In this document: positions 1 through 7,399 of the stretch, in pieces
Numbering within the stretch: the first letter of the stretch is position 1
How the letters are laid out: each line of letters opens with the position of its first letter
Assembly: GCF_002019645.1 (NCBI RefSeq)
Contig: NZ_KV917374.1
Coordinates: 2,430,696 to 2,494,695 of the forward strand
DNA from: Litchfieldia alkalitelluris
GTDB lineage: Bacteria; Bacillota; Bacilli; Bacillales; Bacillaceae_L
DNA: 64,000 nt
Direction: 5' to 3'
Program-made: the position numbers and the translations under genes
The notes under the pieces: model-generated
What the model was told of the DNA's origin: nothing
Seen by the model: only the letters and a program-made list of their open reading frames with translations
Database searches by the model: none

Positions 1-1038
1 GGATATGCACCACCATCTTCTTTAGAAAAAGAAACGGTGATTTGCCAACGTTGTTTTAAACTTAAACATTATAATGAAGTGCAAGACGTGTCGTTGACAG
101 ATGATGATTTTTTAAAGATATTAAATGGAATTGGAGATACTGAAGGACTAATTGTGAAAATTGTCGATATCTTTGATTTTAACGGTAGCTGGTTACCTGG
201 ACTTCATCGTTTTGTCGGGAACAAAAAGATTTTACTAGTAGGAAACAAAGTCGACTTATTACCGAAATCAGTTAAACCTAAGAAGCTCATAAACTGGATG
301 AAGCAATCCTCTAAGGAGTTGGGACTTCACCCCGTTGACATATTTCTTATAAGCGCTAATAAGGGGTATGGTGTAGCCGAGGTAGCTGAAGCGATTGAGC
401 AACATCGTGATGGTAAGGATGTGTATGTTGTAGGTAGTACGAATGTCGGGAAATCGACGTTTATTAATCGGTTGATTAAAGATTTCGGTGGAGAAGAAGA
501 TATTATTACAACATCTCACTTCCCAGGTACAACATTGGATATGATTGATATCCCTCTTGGAGAGGATTCGTCATTATTTGATACTCCAGGTATTATCAAT
601 CACCACCAAATGGCACATTATGTGGATAAAAAAGACTTGAAAATCATCACTCCTAAAAAAGAAATCAAACCAAAAGTGTTCCAACTTAACGAGCGTCAAA
701 CGTTATTCTTTGGTGGCTTAGGACGATTTGATTTTGTAAGTGGTGGAAGACAGTCTTTTGTTTGTTATCTCTCAAATGAACTAATGATTCATCGAACAAA
801 GCTAGATAATGCCGATGAATTATATGAAAATCAAAAAGGTGAACTTTTACAACCCCCTCGTCCAAATGACGCAAGTGAATTTCCAGCTCTTGTGCCACAT
901 GAATTTATGGTAAAAGAAGGAAAAACTGACATCGTTTTTTCGGGTCTAGGATGGGTAACTGTAAATGAGCCGAATGTGAAAGTAGTTGCACATGTCCCAA
1001 AAGGCGTGGGCGTACTTTTGAGATCATCATTAATTTAA
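1..1038 (+). CDS. yqeH: Ribosome biogenesis GTPase YqeH (5' end missing)
   Basis: Circularly permuted GTPase that in B. subtilis is needed for 30S subunit maturation. The frame is open from base 1, so the N-terminus lies outside the window; the visible 345 residues begin just before the second half of the N-terminal zinc finger (ICQRC). The G motifs come in permuted order: NKVD (G4, about residue 82), SANKG (G5), GSTNVGKS (P-loop, about 145) and DTPG (G3, about 195), followed by a C-terminal RNA/protein-binding region. Roughly 20 residues are missing compared with the family. The stop codon abuts the first boundary motif of a repeat array. Neighbour aroE follows as in B. subtilis. Confidence 0.96.
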   Translation, partial: GYAPPSSLEKETVICQRCFKLKHYNEVQDVSLTDDDFLKILNGIGDTEGLIVKIVDIFDFNGSWLPGLHRFVGNKKILLVGNKVDLLPKSVKPKKLINWMKQSSKELGLHPVDIFLISANKGYGVAEVAEAIEQHRDGKDVYVVGSTNVGKSTFINRLIKDFGGEEDIITTSHFPGTTLDMIDIPLGEDSSLFDTPGIINHHQMAHYVDKKDLKIITPKKEIKPKVFQLNERQTLFFGGLGRFDFVSGGRQSFVCYLSNELMIHRTKLDNADELYENQKGELLQPPRPNDASEFPALVPHEFMVKEGKTDIVFSGLGWVTVNEPNVKVVAHVPKGVGVLLRSSLI

Positions 1039-1240
1039 GGGTAAACCCTAATGCGAATAAGTTATATGCACCATGAAGTTTGAAAATAGTGTGCTAAACT
1101 AGTGTGGAATGAGCGGAGAGCCACCTGACTCCTGCGGGATCTAGCGGTCACGTGAGACCCCGCAGGAGCTCAAAAGCGACGAGGAGGCTCACGGACCGCC
1201 CCGCGGAAAGCGGGTGGATCGCAGCTCATGGAACTCCGCT
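1038..1240 (+). repeat. Repeat unit A1 (boundary motif plus payload A)
   Basis: A degenerate boundary motif (AGGGTAAAC, 1038-1046) is followed by GCACCATG and then payload A at 1103-1240. The payload starts TGTGGAATGAGCGGAG and ends GCTCATGGAACTCCGC. It holds nested inverted repeats: CTCCTGCGGG with CCCGCAGGAG, and the outer arms CCACCTG with CGGGTGG. A clean boundary motif follows at 1253, so the unit is 215 bp long. The unit starts at the last base of the yqeH stop codon. Confidence 0.9.
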
Positions 1241-1252
1241 AACTAAGTTATT

Positions 1253-1460
1253 AGGGTAGACATCTATGCTAAATTAAGTATTTCGCACCATGGTGAATGA
1301 AAAAATGTTTCCTCCTCAGTGTGGAATGAGTGGAGAGCCACTTGACTCCTGCGGGATCCAGTGGTCTCGTGAGACCCCGCAGGAGTCCGCCCCTGGCGAC
1401 GAGGAGGCTCACGGACCACCCCGCGGAAAGCAAGTGGATCGCAGCTCATGGAACTCCGCT
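1253..1460 (+). repeat. Repeat unit A2
   Basis: The boundary motif AGGGTAGAC is followed by TTCGCACCATGG and payload A at 1320-1460. The outer arms are CCACTTG and CAAGTGG, compensating the changes relative to A1. An inner GGTCTC/GAGACC palindrome is present. The next boundary motif begins at 1473, giving a 220 bp unit, the same length as the unit starting at 15331. Confidence 0.92.
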
Positions 1461-1472
1461 AACTAAGTTATT

Positions 1473-1671
1473 AGGGTAGACATCTATGCTAATTAAAATT
1501 AGCACCATGGAGATGAAAAATTATACTTAGCTTAGTGTCTAGCTTCAGGCGCTATCGGCTCTCAGGTATAAGTCAATCCGGCAAGAAGGTTAAAAAGCAA
1601 CCTTCTTGCCGGCTCGTCTTATACCTGTCGCCGATGAACGAGCGCCTTCAGCATTTTTTTTCAGGGTAGAC
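1473..1671 (+). repeat. Repeat unit C1 (boundary motif plus payload C)
   Basis: Boundary motif, then a perfect TGCTAATT/AATTAGCA palindrome, GCACCATGG, and payload C from about 1536. Payload C is one long stepped hairpin: GGCGCT...CGGC pairs with GCCG...AGCGCC, CAGGTATAAG pairs with CTTATACCTG, and CCGGCAAGAAGGTT pairs with AACCTTCTTGCCGG around a 7-base loop. It ends in a T-run and a clean TCAGGGTAGAC (1661-1671) only 38 bases before aroE. The hairpin and T-run could also end yqeH transcription. Confidence 0.9.
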
Positions 1672-1709
1672 AAGAGATAAAGAAGAACATTTAAGTGTGG
1701 GTGAGGTAG

Positions 1710-2543
1710 ATGGAAAAAGTTTACGGTGTAATTGGTTGCCCAATCGCTCATTCGATGTCTCCAGAGATGCATAATGATTTATTTGACTTCTACCAACTAC
1801 AATCACGGTATCATGCATTTCATATCGAACCAGAGAAGTTATCGGATGCAATCAAAGGTTTTAAGGCAATAGGAGTATCAGGCTTTAATGTAACAGTTCC
1901 ACATAAGATTGCGATCCTAGATTTGTTAGATGAAGTAGAAGCGGTGGCCCTTAATATAGGGGCAGTAAATACAGTGGTGAATGAAGAGGGAAGACTTGTT
2001 GGTTATAATACCGATGGACAAGGCTATATTCATTCTATTAAACAGAAAATGAATCAATCCTTAGAGCAATCTCGGGTCCTGTTAATAGGTGCTGGTGGAG
2101 CGGCAAGAGCCATTTATATTACGCTTGCTTCTATAGGTGTCCTGAACGTTGATATCGTCAACCGTACAAAGGAAAAGGCCGTTGAGTTGATAGGTTCCTG
2201 TCAATATAAGAATTCATCAACAGCACTCACTATAAAAGAGGTAGAGCAGGCATTAGGACAATATGACTTAATCATTAATACAACATCAATTGGTATGCAT
2301 CCTCATGTTGAGGAATCTCCAATTTCTCTTGAAAATTTATCAGAGAACACAGTGGTGAGCGATATCATCTACAATCCATTGAAAACGAAGCTTTTAAAAG
2401 ATGCAGAGCAAAAAGGAGCAACCATTGACAATGGTATAGGTATGTTTGTTAACCAAGGAGCACTAGCATTTGAAAAATGGACAGGGATTTTTCCGGATAC
2501 AACAAGGATGGAAACGGTAGTTAAAAAGAAGCTAGGAGGATAA
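1710..2543 (+). CDS. aroE: Shikimate dehydrogenase (NADP+)
   Basis: Reduces 3-dehydroshikimate to shikimate in the chorismate pathway. The 277-residue product is full length. The N-terminal substrate domain carries the SMSPEMHN and NVTVPHK motifs (the Lys is catalytic), the Rossmann domain has GAGGAARAI (about residue 130) for NADP, and NTTSIGM and the C-terminal GMFVNQGALAFE signature are present. An SD-like GGGTGAGG precedes the ATG. It is followed 2 bp later by yqeI, so the two are co-transcribed. Its upstream region is entirely repeat units A and C. Confidence 0.97.
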   Translation: MEKVYGVIGCPIAHSMSPEMHNDLFDFYQLQSRYHAFHIEPEKLSDAIKGFKAIGVSGFNVTVPHKIAILDLLDEVEAVALNIGAVNTVVNEEGRLVGYNTDGQGYIHSIKQKMNQSLEQSRVLLIGAGGAARAIYITLASIGVLNVDIVNRTKEKAVELIGSCQYKNSSTALTIKEVEQALGQYDLIINTTSIGMHPHVEESPISLENLSENTVVSDIIYNPLKTKLLKDAEQKGATIDNGIGMFVNQGALAFEKWTGIFPDTTRMETVVKKKLGG

Positions 2544-2545
2544 AC

Positions 2546-2845
2546 ATGTTAACAGGTAAGCAAAAACGATTTTTAAGAAGTAAGGCACATCATTTGGACC
2601 CAATCTTTCAAGTTGGTAAAGGTGGGGTAAATGAAAATATGGTTAAGCAAATCAATGATGCGTTAGAAGCGCGTGAGTTAATTAAAGTGAGTGTGCTTCA
2701 AAATTGCGAAGATGATCGAGATACAGTCGCCGAACAACTTTCTACGGGTGCAAAAGCTGAATTAGTTCAGGTTATTGGAAATACCATAGTGCTTTACAAG
2801 GAATCAGTGGAGAATAAGCAACTAGAGCTTCCAAAAAGTAACTAG
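2546..2845 (+). CDS. yqeI: CRM-domain RNA-binding protein YqeI (YhbY family)
   Basis: Small 99-residue protein made of a single CRM (YhbY) domain, a fold found in pre-50S-associated factors. The GxxG RNA-binding loop is visible as VGKGGVNE near residue 23, with the usual LTGKQKRFLRSKAH start. It begins 2 bp after aroE and lies in an operon of ribosome-related genes (yqeH, rsfS), consistent with a ribosome assembly role; the exact function is not established. SD AGGAGG overlaps the aroE stop. Confidence 0.92.
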   Translation: MLTGKQKRFLRSKAHHLDPIFQVGKGGVNENMVKQINDALEARELIKVSVLQNCEDDRDTVAEQLSTGAKAELVQVIGNTIVLYKESVENKQLELPKSN

Positions 2846-2878
2846 AAAATTAGTTTTAAACGATTAGGGGGATACAAA

Positions 2879-3451
2879 TTGAAACATGTAGGAATTATTG
2901 GTGGAACATTTGACCCGCCACATAATGGACATTTATTAATTGCTAATGAAGTGCTTCATGCGCTTAAATTAGATGAGATTTGGTTTATGCCAAATCATAT
3001 CCCCCCTCACAAAACATATAGTAACTTAACAGATAGTAAGCAACGGGCAAGCATGGTATCACTTGCGATTGAGGATCATCCTAATTTTTCTGTCCAAAGC
3101 ATTGAATTAGAAAGAAAAGGACCATCTTATACATATGAAACCATACTTCAACTAAAACAGAAGTATGATCATACAAACTTCTATTTCATTATTGGTGGAG
3201 ATATGGTTGAATTTCTGCCAAAGTGGCACAAAATTGAAGAACTTGTTAATCTTATTTCTTTTGTCGGTGTTAAGAGACCTGGTTTTACGATTAATAGTCC
3301 ATATAAGGTAATTGAGGTAGAAATCCCCCAATTTGATGTATCTTCATCTATGATTAGAGAGAGACTGGCTAAAAAAGAGAGCACCAAGTATTTGCTTCCA
3401 GACAAAGTGAGAAATTTTATAGAGGAGAACCACTTATATGAAGCAGAATGA
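2879..3451 (+). CDS. nadD: Nicotinate-nucleotide adenylyltransferase
   Basis: Makes deamido-NAD from nicotinate mononucleotide and ATP. The 190-residue protein has the nucleotidyltransferase motif [11 protein letters not shown] (residues 9-19, with the HxGH catalytic pair) and the C-terminal SSSMIRER motif that corresponds to the family ISxTxIR signature. The start is TTG at 2879, 6 bases after the SD-like run AGGGGGA; no ATG gives a complete N-terminal beta strand. It overlaps yqeK by 14 bp, which suggests translational coupling. Confidence 0.96.
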   Translation: MKHVGIIGGTFDPPHNGHLLIANEVLHALKLDEIWFMPNHIPPHKTYSNLTDSKQRASMVSLAIEDHPNFSVQSIELERKGPSYTYETILQLKQKYDHTNFYFIIGGDMVEFLPKWHKIEELVNLISFVGVKRPGFTINSPYKVIEVEIPQFDVSSSMIRERLAKKESTKYLLPDKVRNFIEENHLYEAE

Positions 3452-4016
3452 AGCCTTAGATATTGTTAAACAACAGCTCACAGAGCATCGATATCAACAT
3501 ACGATTGGTGTGATGAATACAGCAGTCCATCTAGCGGGAAAATACAAATGTGATGAGAAAAAAGCAGAACTTGCTGCAATTTTTCACGATTATGCGAAGT
3601 TTAGACCAAAAGATGAGATGAAGCAAATTATTATTGAGCAAAAAATGTCAGAAGAGCTTCTAATCTTTAATTCAGAATTGTGGCATGCCCCTGTAGGTGC
3701 TTATTTAGTCGAAACAGAAGTGGGAATAAAGGATGTTGAAATTTTAGATGCGATTAGATATCACACTTCAGGTCGGGTGAATATGAATAAATTAGAACGA
3801 ATTATTTATCTAGCTGATTATATTGAACCAGGGCGTCATTTTCCTGGAGTGGACGAGGTACGAGAACTGGCAAACCATGATTTAAATGGAGCTCTTATTC
3901 AATCGATTCGTAATACAATGATGTTTTTACTTAAAAAAAATCAACCAATCTTTCCACAAACATTTTTTACCTATAATTCATTAGTAAGTGAAACCAAGGA
4001 GGAATTTAGTGAATGA
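3438..4016 (+). CDS. yqeK: HD-domain Ap4A hydrolase YqeK
   Basis: HD-superfamily phosphohydrolase; members of the YqeK family hydrolyse diadenosine tetraphosphate symmetrically. The metal ligands can be followed: H at [11 protein letters not shown] (about residue 21), the HD pair in IFHDYAKF (about residue 50), WHAP, YHTSG, and the [10 protein letters not shown] signature (about residue 126). At 192 residues it has normal length. It overlaps nadD upstream and rsfS downstream (4 bp), the same arrangement as in B. subtilis. Confidence 0.94.
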   Translation: MKQNEALDIVKQQLTEHRYQHTIGVMNTAVHLAGKYKCDEKKAELAAIFHDYAKFRPKDEMKQIIIEQKMSEELLIFNSELWHAPVGAYLVETEVGIKDVEILDAIRYHTSGRVNMNKLERIIYLADYIEPGRHFPGVDEVRELANHDLNGALIQSIRNTMMFLLKKNQPIFPQTFFTYNSLVSETKEEFSE

Positions 4017-4369
4017 ATGAAAAAACAATTTTAACCACAGCCGTAAAGGCAGCAGATGACAAGCGTGCGGAAAACATCATCGCACTTAATATGAAGGGGC
4101 TCTCATTAGTAGCTGATTATTTTTTAATTTGTCATGGTAGCAATGAAAAACAGGTTCAGGCAATTGCTCGTGAGATCAAAGAAAAAGCAGAGGAATTAGG
4201 GTTAGATATTAAGCGGTTAGAAGGCTTTGATGAGGCACGTTGGATTTTAATCGATATGGGAGATGTGGTTGCACATGTTTTCCATAGAGATGAAAGAACT
4301 TATTATAACTTAGAGCGCTTATGGGGAGATGCTCCTACCGAGGATGTATTAACAGAGTTAAATCTATGA
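4013..4369 (+). CDS. rsfS: Ribosomal silencing factor RsfS
   Basis: Binds ribosomal protein uL14 and blocks subunit joining when nutrients run low. The 118-residue sequence is typical, with the ADYFLICHGSNEKQVQAIA core, the RLEGFDEARWILIDMGDVVAHVF block and the conserved Y-NLERLWGDAP end. The start overlaps the yqeK stop and the ATGA at the end overlaps yqeM, so all three appear translationally coupled. An SD (AAGGAGG) lies in the yqeK C-terminus. Confidence 0.96.
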   Translation: MNEKTILTTAVKAADDKRAENIIALNMKGLSLVADYFLICHGSNEKQVQAIAREIKEKAEELGLDIKRLEGFDEARWILIDMGDVVAHVFHRDERTYYNLERLWGDAPTEDVLTELNL

Positions 4370-5118
4370 GTTATGGAAGATTTGCCTATGTTTATGATCG
4401 TTTAATGGATGATGTTCCCTATCATTTGTGGCTTCAATTTTTACAAACTCAAATGAAAAAGTACAGTAATCGAGAGATGAAAACGATTCTTGACCTTGCC
4501 TGTGGGACGGGAGAAATTTCCGTTCCCTTAGCAGAACATGGGTATGAAGTAGTAGGTATAGATCTTTCTGATGACATGCTAGCAGTTGCGAATGCAAAGG
4601 CCCAAGCTGCTAATCAGAATATTACCTTTTTGCAGCAAGATATGAGTGAGTTACAGGGATTAGGGACATTTGATATGATTGTGATTTTTTGTGATTCTTT
4701 AAACTATTTACCATCCAGTGAAGATGTCATTAAAACATTCAAGCATATTCACACGTACTTAAAGGAAGATGGATTGTTTTTCTTTGATGTGCATTCGGTT
4801 TATAAAATGGATGAGTTGTTCATCGATCAAACATACGCAGTTACTGATGAAGAAGTTAGTTATATTTGGAACTGTTTTCCAGGCGAGTCAGAGCACAGCG
4901 TAGAACATGAGCTATCATTTTTTGTGAGGGATGAAGGAACATCTTTATATGAACGATTTGATGAAACTCATTATCAACGAACATATGATGTTTATCAATA
5001 TAAAACATGGCTAGAAGAACTAGGTTTTGAAATACTGGAGATTAACGGTGATTTTGATCAACCTGTTTCGGAACAGTCTGAACGGATTTTCTTTTCAATA
5101 AAGAAAAAAGGGAGATAA
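4366..5118 (+). CDS. yqeM: SAM-dependent methyltransferase YqeM
   Basis: Class I methyltransferase of unknown substrate. Motif I is LDLACGTGEIS (about residues 38-48), followed by the acidic GIDLSDDML loop and FDMIVIFCDSLNY (motif IV). I place the start at ATG 4366, overlapping the rsfS stop as ATGA, because the product then begins MSYGRFAYVYDRLM as in the family; a longer open frame from 4321 runs inside rsfS. The product is 250 residues. A hairpin terminator follows directly. Confidence 0.92.
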   Translation: MSYGRFAYVYDRLMDDVPYHLWLQFLQTQMKKYSNREMKTILDLACGTGEISVPLAEHGYEVVGIDLSDDMLAVANAKAQAANQNITFLQQDMSELQGLGTFDMIVIFCDSLNYLPSSEDVIKTFKHIHTYLKEDGLFFFDVHSVYKMDELFIDQTYAVTDEEVSYIWNCFPGESEHSVEHELSFFVRDEGTSLYERFDETHYQRTYDVYQYKTWLEELGFEILEINGDFDQPVSEQSERIFFSIKKKGR

Positions 5119-5134
5119 TATCTCCCCTTTTTTG
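5105..5134. terminator. Hairpin terminator after yqeM
   Basis: AAAAAGGGAGATA pairs with TATCTCCCCTTTTTT around a very short loop at the end of the yqeM frame. A-runs on one side and T-runs on the other mean it can also serve the convergent comER. Confidence 0.85.
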
Positions 5135-5189
5135 TATGGAAAAATATTTTTTTTGAAATAAAGGACTTTCATGAAAATTATAGAATATG

Positions 5190-6011
5190 TTATTTGTTAA
5201 ATTGTTTCCCAACGAGCTCAATATCTTCATAATATTTGTCATGTGTGCTTTTATACAAGTGCTCAAACACTTCGCCCAATTCTTCTTCTAACACCTTGAT
5301 ACCTTGACCTGTTACTCCACCCTTAACACAAACTTTTTCTTGTAGAGTTGATAAAGTGAAAATTTCTTTTTCGAGTAGTTTGCCCATCCCCATAATCATG
5401 CTACTAGCTAGGACCACAGCCTGTTCTTCGCTGATCTTTGTCTCACTTACTGCGGCATTAATAAACCTTCGAAGTAAATAGCTGAAAAATGCAGGCCCGC
5501 AGCTTACAATATCGGATGCCACTCTCGTTATATCTTGGTCGATATGAACAGGTGTAGAAATCTGTTCGAACAGACCTTCTAAATAATCACGAGTTGATGC
5601 TGTGCAGCGCTCACCAAATGTGAATAATGAAACACCAGCTAACGCTCTATTTGTAATACTCGGGATAATTCTTGCAACTTGGCAATCAACAACGCTTTCC
5701 AATTGTTCAACAGATATAGGACTTGTTATTGAAACAATACATTTATTTTGTGTAAGGACTTCGTTTAACTCCTGTAAAAGAGGATGTATTTCTAAAGGCT
5801 TTACACATATGAAAATAATATCTGAAGATTGTGCAACGTGAGAAGCTGATGTTGCAACATTAATATCTGGATAAGATGTTTTTATCTTTTCTGCCTTCGA
5901 GAACGTTCGATTTGTAATTGTTATTCCAGAAGGTGGAATAGTCATTGATTCAATAAAAGCATCAATTAATATTTTCCCCATGTTTCCTGTACCGATAATC
6001 CCGATGTTCAT
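5190..6011 (-). CDS. comER: ComER, pyrroline-5-carboxylate reductase-like protein
   Basis: Belongs to the NAD(P)-dependent P5C reductase family; in B. subtilis it is transcribed opposite the comE operon and its role is unclear (linked to competence, biofilm or sporulation). The Rossmann motif GIIGTGNMGK sits at residues 4-13, and the family C-terminal VKGGVTGQGI segment is present. The start at 6011 is chosen over a longer frame because an AAAGGAGGGG Shine-Dalgarno site lies 6 bases upstream and the 273-residue length equals that remembered for B. subtilis ComER. Confidence 0.93.
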   Translation of the reverse strand: MNIGIIGTGNMGKILIDAFIESMTIPPSGITITNRTFSKAEKIKTSYPDINVATSASHVAQSSDIIFICVKPLEIHPLLQELNEVLTQNKCIVSITSPISVEQLESVVDCQVARIIPSITNRALAGVSLFTFGERCTASTRDYLEGLFEQISTPVHIDQDITRVASDIVSCGPAFFSYLLRRFINAAVSETKISEEQAVVLASSMIMGMGKLLEKEIFTLSTLQEKVCVKGGVTGQGIKVLEEELGEVFEHLYKSTHDKYYEDIELVGKQFNK

Positions 6012-6133
6012 AAATGTCCCCTCCTTTACCAAACGTTATCTCTCAATTACCATATGATTTCCAAAATGCTTTTATGAATAATTCCTCTTAGGTTAAAAAA
6101 ATTTTCTGGAAAAGAGTGTTAGGAGCTGATCAT

Positions 6134-6733
6134 TTGTTACTAAGTAAGCTTTCTAAAAAAGTTATTATTTGTTCTGCGATAGGAGTTGTGTCATTTCTTT
6201 TGTTAGTTAGCTATGTTTATGTTGAACAATCAAATCATTCAAATCCTGTTGTGGTGGAAGATGATTTTTTTCAAGAAATCAAAGAGGAAAAAACAGAGCC
6301 GGTAAATATAGTTTTGAAAATGATGGTAGATGTTAAGGGAGAGGTGATACAACAAGGAGTATATGAACTTGAAGAGGGGGCAAGAGTCCAAGATGCTGTT
6401 AAAATGGCGGGTGGGTTCACAAAGGATGCTGATTTATTGCAAGTGAATTTAGCTGAACTGATCTATGATGAAATGGTTATATATGTTCCGAAAGTCGGTG
6501 ACGAAGTAAATGCTCCGCAAAGTAATGAAATCAATGGGAAAGTACAAATTAATAGGGCGTCAATAGAAGAACTGCAGACATTAACTGGGATTGGGCCTTC
6601 TAAAGCAGCAGCAATTAAAGCTTATATTGAAGAGCAAGGCCCCTTAAAAACAGTAGAAGACCTTCTGAATGTAACGGGGATTGGTGAGAAAACATTAGAG
6701 AAGATAAAAGAACAAATAGTAGTAAGTCCATAA
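6134..6733 (+). CDS. comEA: Competence DNA receptor ComEA
   Basis: Membrane-anchored receptor that binds double-stranded DNA at the cell surface during transformation. One N-terminal membrane segment (about residues 8-27, IICSAIGVVSFLLLVSYVYV) precedes an SLBB-type domain (VDVKGEVIQQGVYELEEG) and a C-terminal helix-hairpin-helix DNA-binding domain (INRASIEELQTLTGIGPSKA). The TTG at 6134 is preferred because AGGAG lies 8 bases upstream; the GTG at 6116 has no such site. It heads comEA-comEB-comEC and is divergent from comER. Confidence 0.93.
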   Translation: MLLSKLSKKVIICSAIGVVSFLLLVSYVYVEQSNHSNPVVVEDDFFQEIKEEKTEPVNIVLKMMVDVKGEVIQQGVYELEEGARVQDAVKMAGGFTKDADLLQVNLAELIYDEMVIYVPKVGDEVNAPQSNEINGKVQINRASIEELQTLTGIGPSKAAAIKAYIEEQGPLKTVEDLLNVTGIGEKTLEKIKEQIVVSP

Positions 6734-6829
6734 AATAAATATGAAAAACGAACTAATTTAAAGCTAATTGACGTTATTTTTGTAAAACGATAAAATTGTT
6801 TTAGAAATAGGAGAAGGAGAGCTACTTAC

Positions 6830-7399
6830 ATGAACAGAATTTCTTGGGATCAATATTTTATGGCTCAAAGCCACTTACTTGCATTAAGAAGTACATGTAC
6901 ACGGTTAACAGTAGGGGCTACCATTGTTAGAGATAAACGTATTATTGCTGGAGGGTATAATGGGTCCATTGCTGGTGGAACTCATTGCATTGATGAAGGG
7001 TGTTACGTCATTGATAACCATTGTGTTCGGACGGTTCATGCTGAAATGAATGCATTGCTTCAATGTGCGAAATTTGGTGTGCCTACAAGGGACGCAGAAA
7101 TTTATGTAACCCATTTTCCATGCTTACAGTGTTGTAAATCAATCATTCAAAGTGGGATAAAGGTTGTCTACTATGCTAAGGATTATAAAAACCATCCATA
7201 TGCCTTAGAGTTATTTTCTCAAGCAGGTGTAAAGGTTGAACAAGTAGAATTAGAAGAGATGATAATTGATTTAAAAACAAGTGAGAAAATTGACTTTGTC
7301 GGTAGTTTACTTCAGGAGCTAAAAGAGAATGGAACAAGTGAATCAAAACTAAGGTCTTTACATGAACAAGCAAATAAATTATTTACTTCCTATTTATAA
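6830..7399 (+). CDS. comEB: ComEB, dCMP deaminase family
   Basis: Zinc deaminase of the dCMP deaminase type. The ligands and catalytic Glu are visible as HAEMNAL (about residue 68) and PCLQCCK (about residue 96). The 189-residue length equals that remembered for B. subtilis ComEB. It sits between comEA and comEC but is known to be dispensable for DNA uptake in B. subtilis. SD AGGAGAAGGAG upstream of ATG. The last 38 bp overlap the start of comEC. Confidence 0.95.
   Translation: MNRISWDQYFMAQSHLLALRSTCTRLTVGATIVRDKRIIAGGYNGSIAGGTHCIDEGCYVIDNHCVRTVHAEMNALLQCAKFGVPTRDAEIYVTHFPCLQCCKSIIQSGIKVVYYAKDYKNHPYALELFSQAGVKVEQVELEEMIIDLKTSEKIDFVGSLLQELKENGTSESKLRSLHEQANKLFTSYL

Noticed and set aside
1264-1449. 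Open frame on the minus strand inside repeat A2, and the similar ones at 15299-15523, 15733-15918 and 16299-16571
   Set aside because: They are the same repeat-derived sequence (PLAFRGVVREPPR-type) in each copy, end with the repeat, lack SD sites and change frame freely between copies.
6033-6133. ComK box upstream of comEA (AAAATGCTTTT near 6063 and AAAAAAATTTT near 6096)
   Set aside because: Neither fits the AAAA-N5-TTTT pattern with proper pairing distance; in AT-rich DNA such matches are expected by chance.
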